Assembly: GCA_965651255.1 (NCBI GenBank)
Contig: CBFGRU010000171.1
Coordinates: 1 to 6,840, forward strand
DNA from: CBFGRU01 sp965651255
GTDB lineage: Bacteria > Planctomycetota > Phycisphaerae > Phycisphaerales > SM1A02
Direction of reading: 5' to 3'
Length of the DNA stretch: 6,840 nucleotides
In this document: positions 4,086 to 6,840 of the stretch, in pieces
Position numbering within the stretch: the stretch's first letter is position 1
Layout of the letters: each line of letters opens with the position of its first letter
Position numbers and translations under genes: made by a program
The notes under the pieces: model-generated
Databases searched by the model: none
Told to the model about the DNA's origin: nothing
The model's input: the letters and a program-made list of their open reading frames with translations, nothing else

Positions 4086-4700
4086 ATGCGTCTGAAGAAG
4101 ACCAGCGGCGGTCTCCGCGCGCTCACCGCGATGGCGATCTTTTCCGGAGGCGTGTTCATCGCCTCACTGCCTGCACTCCCGGCCAGCGCCGATCCGCCCG
4201 CCCACGCGAAGGCGCGCGGCCACGATCGGGACCGTGATCGAGACCGTGATCACCGCGATGTGCGCGATCGGCGCGACCGCGATGACCGCGATGATCGCGG
4301 CCGAGACTGGCGGCGAGATCGCGATCGTGACCACGACCGCGTGCGCATCATCATCAATCGCGATCATCATCGCGGCCCCAGCTACGCGGAGATCGAGTTC
4401 AACCGCGGCCAGCGCGAGGGCTACCGCACCGGCTACGACCAGGGCTACGCCGACGGTCTGCGCGGTGGAGCCATGAGCATCATCTGCGGAACGGACTTCC
4501 GTCGGCACAGCTCCCATTACAGCGCCGGGTTCCGGGCCGCGTTCGACGATGGATACCGCGCGGGCTATGCCGCCGGCAAGCGTGAATGCGACCGATTGCG
4601 CGAGATCGAACGGCTTCGCCGCGAGCGGGAATGGCGTCACTCCCGCGATCGCTTCCGCATTCTGGATGGGATTCGCATCGACTGGCGAATTCGTCTCTAA
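4086..4700 (+). CDS. Exported protein with Arg-Asp repeat and Gly-Tyr ladder, function unknown
   Basis: The product has 204 residues. Residues 1-35 form a Sec signal peptide: basic MRLKKTSGGLR, a hydrophobic core 12-31 and an A-S-A cleavage site before Asp36. Residues 46-96 are a low-complexity polyampholyte dominated by alternating Arg and Asp, with His. Next comes a ladder of G-x-x-x-G with Tyr after Gly: Gly108, 112, 116, 120, 124, then a second set at Gly148, 156, 160, 164. The ladder continues into a charged, probably helical Arg/Glu segment (166-191) and ends RIDWRIRL. Two cysteines (134, 168) flank the second ladder and could form a disulphide. I know no assigned function; similar GY-ladder tails occur in exported proteins of several bacterial phyla. 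The periplasm or cell surface is the likely location. A TTGACG at 3986-3991 resembles a -35 but has no matching -10. The gene stands alone between a terminator and a strong hairpin. Confidence 0.85.
   Translation: MRLKKTSGGLRALTAMAIFSGGVFIASLPALPASADPPAHAKARGHDRDRDRDRDHRDVRDRRDRDDRDDRGRDWRRDRDRDHDRVRIIINRDHHRGPSYAEIEFNRGQREGYRTGYDQGYADGLRGGAMSIICGTDFRRHSSHYSAGFRAAFDDGYRAGYAAGKRECDRLREIERLRREREWRHSRDRFRILDGIRIDWRIRL
4204..4360 (+). repeat. Degenerate GATC-rich DNA repeat encoding the Arg-Asp tract
   Basis: GACCGTGATC occurs at 4230-4239 and 4242-4251, a 12-base period equal to four codons, and the tract continues as variants of CGNGAC/CGNGAT. GATC occurs about eight times in this stretch. The repeat probably arose by slippage and recombination, so its length may vary between strains. 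Confidence 0.6.
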
Positions 4701-4759
4701 GGCGGTCCGAAGCCCATTTCGACCCCGCCCGGTGTGGGCCGCGTGGTCCGCACCCGAGC

Positions 4760-4796
4760 GCAGCGTCCGTCTCCACCGAGGCGGACGCTGCCTTTG
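4760..4796 (+). terminator. Long hairpin between the Arg-Asp repeat gene and murQ, probable terminator
   Basis: Bases 4760-4773 pair with 4778-4791 over 14 bp with a single T-G wobble and the loop CACC. The outer ten pairs are GCAGCGTCCG with CGGACGCTGC. Only CTTTG follows, a short T-run. It begins 59 bases after the stop at 4700 and ends about 30 bases before murQ, so it most likely insulates murQ from upstream transcription. Confidence 0.6.
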
Positions 4797-4809
4797 CACC
4801 ATCCGGTGG

Positions 4810-4815
4810 TAGGAT
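4810..4815 (+). promoter_or_regulatory. Possible -10 element or weak ribosome binding site of murQ
   Basis: TAGGAT matches the -10 consensus at 4 of 6 positions and would place the RNA start at about the A of ATG 4822, giving a leaderless message. Alternatively, the enclosed AGGA (4811-4814) could act as a weak Shine-Dalgarno sequence with 7-base spacing. No -35 is evident at normal spacing. Confidence 0.3.
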
Positions 4816-4821
4816 TGTTTC

Positions 4822-5772
4822 ATGATGATGACGATGCAAGGGTCCGCGCCCCTGCCGCCGGATCGGGGCCACCTGTCGACCGAGCAGCAACACGCCGGCA
4901 GCATCGATCTGGATGCGCAGAACACGCGCGAGTGCATCACCCTGTTTGCCGATGATCACCGCCGGGTGGTGGAAGCGATTCACGCGGCGCGCGATTCACT
5001 CGCGATGTTCATCGATGAACTCGTTCCGCGATTGCGCCGGGGTGGACGCCTGATGTATCTCGGCGCGGGCACTTCCGGTCGGCTTGGCGTGCTCGATGCG
5101 AGTGAGTGCCCGCCGACGTTTCAATCTCCTCCGGGGCAGATTGTCGGCCTCATTGCCGGCGGGGATGCTGCGCTGCGCCGATCGAGCGAAGGTATGGAGG
5201 ATGATGCTGATGGAGCGCGGTCGGCCCTCGAAGAGTTGAAACTCAACGAGCGCGACACCGTGCTCGGCATCGCCGCGGGCGGCACGACGCCGTACGTTCT
5301 GGGCGGGCTGCGCATCGCCAAGGTATTCGGCGCGATGACCGGGTTTCTGACGAATGTTCACCGCGATCTGCCGGAGCGATGCGATCATCTCATCGTGCTT
5401 GATACCGGGGCGGAGCTGCTGACCGGGTCTACCCGGCTCAAGGCAGGCAGCGCGACCAAGCTTGCGCTCAACATCATCACGACGACCGCGTTCATCCAAC
5501 TCGGGAAGAGCTACGGCAACCTGATGGTGGATCTTCGCGCGACCAACGACAAGCTCACCGATCGGGCGCTCCGCATCCTGCGCGCGATCTCACCCGAGCT
5601 GAATCGCGAGAGCGCGCTGCACCTGCTGCGCGATGCCGGCGGTGAGGTCAAGACCGCGGCGGTCATGGAACGACTCGGCGTTGATGCGGTCACGGCGAGA
5701 CGGGTGCTGGCCGAACACGATGGGCATCTGCGCGCGGTGATCGGCCCCCCGCGCGAATCGACCGCACGGTGA
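4822..5772 (+). CDS. murQ: N-acetylmuramic acid 6-phosphate etherase
   Basis: The product has 316 residues, near the usual length of about 300. MurQ cleaves the lactyl ether of N-acetylmuramic acid 6-phosphate to GlcNAc-6-phosphate and D-lactate in cytoplasmic cell-wall recycling. Diagnostic blocks are the N-terminal LSTEQQH, the SIS-fold phosphosugar loop YLGAGTSGRLGVLDASECPP (79-98), GLIAGGDAA, EGMEDD (123-128), TGSTRLKAGSATKLALN, GNLMVDLRATNDKL and the C-terminal helical domain ending AEHDGHLRAVIG. Glu95 and Glu126 correspond to E. coli catalytic Glu83 and Glu114, so the enzyme should be active. In the second SIS loop the E. coli AASGRTPY is AAGGTTPY here (152-158), losing Ser and Arg. The start is uncertain because ATG occurs at 4822, 4825, 4828 and 4834. 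No anmK, murP or nagA neighbour is visible. It is convergent with thiG, 30 bases away. Confidence 0.96.
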   Translation: MMMTMQGSAPLPPDRGHLSTEQQHAGSIDLDAQNTRECITLFADDHRRVVEAIHAARDSLAMFIDELVPRLRRGGRLMYLGAGTSGRLGVLDASECPPTFQSPPGQIVGLIAGGDAALRRSSEGMEDDADGARSALEELKLNERDTVLGIAAGGTTPYVLGGLRIAKVFGAMTGFLTNVHRDLPERCDHLIVLDTGAELLTGSTRLKAGSATKLALNIITTTAFIQLGKSYGNLMVDLRATNDKLTDRALRILRAISPELNRESALHLLRDAGGEVKTAAVMERLGVDAVTARRVLAEHDGHLRAVIGPPRESTAR

Positions 5773-5798
5773 GCCGTATGCCCACACGTTCATGCGGC
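5773..5798 (+). other. Hairpin between convergent murQ and thiG
   Basis: GCCGTATG (5773-5780) pairs with CATGCGGC (5791-5798) over 8 bp with one U-G wobble in plus-strand RNA and a 10-base loop. It begins directly after the murQ stop and no T-run follows. It may help end or protect murQ transcripts. Confidence 0.25.
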
Positions 5799-5802
5799 AG
5801 GG

Positions 5803-6669
5803 TTACTCTCCGGGAATGTAGGAGATCGTCCCTTCCCACGGGCTCGAGGCGGATGCGTAGAGCTTCTTGGCGATACGCCCCGCGCGGGCGCCGAGGTAAC
5901 CCGCTTCGCAGGCCGCGCGCATCGCGCGGGCCATCTGCACCGGGTCTCTCGCGTGCGCGATGCCGGTGTTCAGCAGCACACCGTCGGAGCCGAGTTCCAT
6001 CGCGATTGTGACATCGCTGGGCGTTCCGACACCCGCATCGACGATCACGGGGTAATCCTGACCATCCTTCAGCAGTTCGAGGATGATGCGGATCGCCGCG
6101 GGGTTGGCGACGCCGCGGCCGGTGCCGATCGGTGAGCCGGCGGGCATGACGCTGGTTGCGCCGGCATCGCGCAGCCGCACCGCCATGATCGGGTCATCGC
6201 TGGTGTAGCAGAGCACCGCGAAACCATCCTTGACCAGTTCCCGGCACGCTTCGAGCGTTCCGACGGGATCGGGCAACAGGGTTTTCTTATCGCCGAGCAC
6301 TTCGAGTTTCACCCAGTGCTGACCTGGGTTGTCGAGTTGTTCAAGGATTTCGCGTCCCAGCCGCGCAACGCGCACTGCATCTTCCGCACTGAAGCAGCCG
6401 GCGGTGTTGGGCAGAATCGTGTACCGATCGAGGTCGAGGAAATCAAGCAGCGAGCGACCATCTTTGTCCACCAGCCGCTCGCGCCGGACGGCGACGGTGA
6501 CAACATCCGCGCCGCTTGCATCGAGCGCGTTCTGCATGAGTTCGTAATGCTCGTACTTCCCCGTGCCGACGATCAGGCGATTCTTCAGCGTGATCGGGCC
6601 GAGCGTCAGCGGCGGATAGATGATCTCTTGCGCGCGGTCAGATTCCTGATTGGTACTCATCTCAAGCAT
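5803..6669 (-). CDS. thiG: Thiazole synthase
   Basis: The product has 288 residues from the ATG at 6669, or 285 from ATG 6660; neither has a good Shine-Dalgarno sequence. ThiG is a cytoplasmic TIM-barrel enzyme that joins 1-deoxy-D-xylulose 5-phosphate, dehydroglycine and sulfur carried as ThiS thiocarboxylate to form the thiazole phosphate of thiamine. Positions counted from 6669 show RLIVGTGKY (31-39), DVVTVAVRR (55-63), ILPNTAGC (85-92), WVKLEVLGD (119-127), TLLPDP (130-135), VMPAGSPIGTG (174-184), PVIVDAGVGTPSD (207-219) and AMELGSDGVLLNT. Lys121 in WVKLEV is the expected Schiff-base lysine (Lys96 of the B. subtilis enzyme), and Glu123 and Asp211 match the conserved acidic residues. The roughly 20-residue polar N-terminal extension before PPLTLG is variable in the family. 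thiS lies directly upstream in the same direction, so they are very likely one operon. Confidence 0.96.
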   Translation of the reverse strand: MLEMSTNQESDRAQEIIYPPLTLGPITLKNRLIVGTGKYEHYELMQNALDASGADVVTVAVRRERLVDKDGRSLLDFLDLDRYTILPNTAGCFSAEDAVRVARLGREILEQLDNPGQHWVKLEVLGDKKTLLPDPVGTLEACRELVKDGFAVLCYTSDDPIMAVRLRDAGATSVMPAGSPIGTGRGVANPAAIRIILELLKDGQDYPVIVDAGVGTPSDVTIAMELGSDGVLLNTGIAHARDPVQMARAMRAACEAGYLGARAGRIAKKLYASASSPWEGTISYIPGE

Positions 6670-6708
6670 GGCGGTGTGTGCATCCGTAGATAAATGAACT
6701 GAGCGGGC

Positions 6709-6840
6709 TCATCCCCCACCGACAAGGGTGACGATTTCGACTGCATCACCCGTCGTGAGACTGGTCGCGGGGTGTTCCCGTCGGGGAACCAGGGCGCGAT
6801 TGACTTCCACGGCGTAGGCGCGGTGAGGGATGGGCAGGTT
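6709..6840 (-). CDS. thiS: Sulfur carrier protein ThiS, partial (start lies outside the window)
   Basis: The last 43 codons are present, and the frame runs off the window end. It reads NLPIPHRAYAVEVNRALVPR, then REHPATSLTTGDAVEIVTLV, and ends GGG. The pattern AVEVNR..VPR...., TSLTTGD.VEIVTLV and the terminal Gly-Gly-Gly is typical of ThiS, a ubiquitin-fold sulfur carrier of about 65-70 residues whose C-terminal glycine is adenylated and converted to a thiocarboxylate that donates sulfur to ThiG. About 25 N-terminal residues are missing. The gap to thiG is 39 bases (48 if thiG starts at 6660), consistent with co-transcription. The tail ends exactly in the required GG with no extra residues, so it should be functional. 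Confidence 0.9.
   Translation of the reverse strand, partial: NLPIPHRAYAVEVNRALVPRREHPATSLTTGDAVEIVTLVGGG

Noticed and set aside
4204..4360. The GATC-rich tract as a replication origin or methylation-control site
   Set aside because: The repeats are fully explained by Arg-Asp codons inside a gene, and no DnaA-box-like cluster or AT-rich unwinding region accompanies them.
4164..4940. A 258-codon minus-strand frame opposite the Arg-Asp repeat gene
   Set aside because: It is the shadow of the Arg-Asp repeat, giving Ala/Ile/Val runs that look like membrane sequence. The plus-strand gene has a strong ribosome binding site and a signal peptide.
1..6840. CRISPR array, insertion sequence, toxin-antitoxin, defence or prophage module
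   Set aside because: No regularly spaced repeats, terminal inverted repeats with a transposase, or recognisable effector, integrase or phage proteins are present on either strand.

Overview
This GC-rich window most likely comes from a planctomycete, probably of the Phycisphaerae type. The main clue is a tandem pair of prepilin-like proteins with a class III prepilin N-terminus and a C-terminal signature resembling the H-X9-DG domain that is expanded in Planctomycetota. The taxonomic call is an inference from gene content; no rRNA or other marker is present.

Layout. From about 1 to 2120, two paralogous pseudopilin-like genes lie on the minus strand, transcribed 2120->1215 and then 1041->124. 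A hairpin with a UUCG loop sits beyond the second gene at the window edge. A stretch of about 810 bases (2121-2933) follows. It holds no convincing long gene, but has a well-formed minus-strand promoter, one possible 42-residue ORF, and a dyad-rich, AT-rich zone just upstream of ridA. On the plus strand come a RidA/YjgF-family gene (2934-3413), a small very basic protein of unknown function (3545-3859) ended by a textbook intrinsic terminator, an exported protein with an Arg-Asp repeat and a glycine/tyrosine ladder (4086-4700) followed by a 14-bp hairpin, and murQ (4822-5772). Converging on murQ from the minus strand are thiG (5803-6669) and the 3' part of thiS (6709 to the window end).

Function. 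The clear metabolic genes are housekeeping or recycling functions: MurQ recycles cell-wall N-acetylmuramic acid 6-phosphate, ThiS and ThiG make the thiazole half of thiamine, and RidA-family proteins commonly deaminate reactive enamine/imine intermediates. These genes do not form one pathway; spacing and strand changes suggest four or five transcription units. The least understood parts are the pseudopilin pair with its shared leader motif, the small basic protein, the Arg-Asp repeat protein, and the divergent control region upstream of ridA. I see no CRISPR array, insertion sequence, tRNA, rRNA, defence system or prophage module.
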